Of a stretch of DNA of 6,485 bases, positions 5,748 through 6,485 are shown one piece after another. The notes beneath the pieces are model-generated. The model searched no databases, was not told where the DNA came from, and saw only the letters and a list, made by a program, of their open reading frames with translations. Source of the DNA: Promethearchaeota archaeon. GTDB taxonomy: Archaea > Asgardarchaeota > Lokiarchaeia > Sigynarchaeales > SOKP01. Where the stretch lies: the NCBI GenBank assembly GCA_019057975.1, contig JAHLWJ010000261.1, positions 1 through 6,485 of the forward strand, read 5' to 3'. Position 1 is the first letter of the stretch. Every line of letters starts with the position of its first letter. Both the position numbers and the translations under genes were made by a program.

Positions 5748-6485
5748 ATGCTCGATGAGTTAGGAGATTGGAGAAAAACACATTTTACAAGAGATGTTAC
5801 CCCAGACTTAGTGGGAAAGGAGGTTATTTTGGGTGGATGGGTTCGAAATTATCGAGATCTAGGTGGATTAAAATTTTTGTCTCTTCAAGATAAATATGGA
5901 GAAAGGCAAATTACCCTAAAAAAAGGACTCATTTCTGATGATTTATTTGACAAAACTAAGGTTGGTTATCAATATTGCTTAATGGTAAAAGGGAAAGTTA
6001 AAGCATTTGATACGGCTCCAGGTGGAATTGAGATAATACCTTCCGATATAAAAATATTAAATAGAACTCCTGATAAATTACCTATTGATATGACAGGAGA
6101 AACAATTTCAGAATTAGATCTTAGATTAAATCATAGAGCACTAGATTTAAGATCCCTTCGAAATCAAGCTGTTTTTGAGATTAGGGGTGAAATGTTAAGA
6201 AGTATTAGGCGTTTTTTATTTGAAAAAGCTTTTACAGAGATCAGTACACCCAAAATTATAGGCTCTGCCACAGAGGGTGGTACTGAATTGTTTCCTATTA
6301 TGTATTTTGAAAGAGAAGCTTTCCTGACGCAATCTGCTCAACTATATAAAGAACAACTTAGTGGAGTTTATGAAAGGGTTTTTGAAATAAGTGATTGTTT
6401 TAGAGCTGAAAAAAGTCGGACAAAAAGACACATATGTGAAATCTTTACTTTAGATGTAGAGATGGCATTTGTAACAATGGAAGAT
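5748..6485 (+). CDS. aspS: Aspartyl-tRNA synthetase, archaeal type, 5' part only
   Basis: AspRS is a class II enzyme that attaches aspartate to tRNA. From ATG 5748, 246 codons are open to the window edge; archaeal AspRS is about 430-440 residues, so a little over half is present. Residues 18-105 form the OB-fold anticodon-binding domain ([16 protein letters not shown], 29-44), followed by a linker helix ([12 protein letters not shown], 124-135) and the start of the catalytic domain: motif 1 around FTEISTPKI (162-170), the [10 protein letters not shown] flipping loop (174-183), [10 protein letters not shown] (194-203) and motif 2 with FRAE (218-221). The [11 protein letters not shown] loop and the lack of a bacterial GAD insertion mark the archaeal/eukaryal type. 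P91 in APGGIEI occupies the position where discriminating archaeal AspRS has lysine, so this enzyme may also charge tRNA-Asn. It is divergent from the methyltransferase gene. Confidence 0.95.
   Translation, partial: MLDELGDWRKTHFTRDVTPDLVGKEVILGGWVRNYRDLGGLKFLSLQDKYGERQITLKKGLISDDLFDKTKVGYQYCLMVKGKVKAFDTAPGGIEIIPSDIKILNRTPDKLPIDMTGETISELDLRLNHRALDLRSLRNQAVFEIRGEMLRSIRRFLFEKAFTEISTPKIIGSATEGGTELFPIMYFEREAFLTQSAQLYKEQLSGVYERVFEISDCFRAEKSRTKRHICEIFTLDVEMAFVTMED

Overview
The window reads as a piece of an AT-rich archaeal chromosome, most likely from the Asgard/TACK side of the archaea. The evidence is a set of archaeal/eukaryotic-type translation genes: ribosomal proteins L40e and L38e, type 2 peptidyl-tRNA hydrolase, an archaeal-type TruD, an archaeal/eukaryal-type AspRS, and a NusA-like KH-type protein. 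There is also a 306-residue protein whose N-terminus has a longin-like layout, a type common among the eukaryotic signature proteins of Asgard archaea. Promoter-like A/T boxes often lie about 25-30 bases ahead of start codons and Shine-Dalgarno motifs are scarce, which fits archaeal, often leaderless, transcription. The exact lineage cannot be fixed from the sequence alone.

Layout. At the left edge, a 3'-truncated rpl40e runs leftward (minus strand). It is divergent from rpl38e (plus strand) across about 190 bases that hold candidate promoters and a 16-bp perfect palindrome. Next on the plus strand come the longin-like/coiled-coil gene, the NusA-like gene, pth2 and truD. Pth2 and truD are only 24 bases apart and look co-transcribed. 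A minus-strand gene for a beta-class DNA adenine methyltransferase then meets truD tail to tail with a 2-base gap. Finally aspS starts on the plus strand, divergent from the methyltransferase, and runs off the right edge.

How the genes fit together. Two ribosomal proteins, the NusA-like protein, Pth2 (peptidyl-tRNA recycling), TruD (tRNA pseudouridylation) and AspRS (tRNA charging) form a translation and tRNA-quality neighbourhood. The methyltransferase is the functional outsider: it lies antisense between two tRNA genes, with no restriction enzyme visible. The AspRS carries a proline at a position linked to non-discriminating enzymes, suggesting that Asn-tRNA may be made by the amidotransferase route.

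I see no tRNA, rRNA, CRISPR array, insertion sequence or integrase. I do not claim a new multi-gene system. The items most worth a second look are the longin/coiled-coil protein, the methyltransferase with its beta-sandwich-like tail, the degenerate NusA-like protein, and the anomalous truD start.
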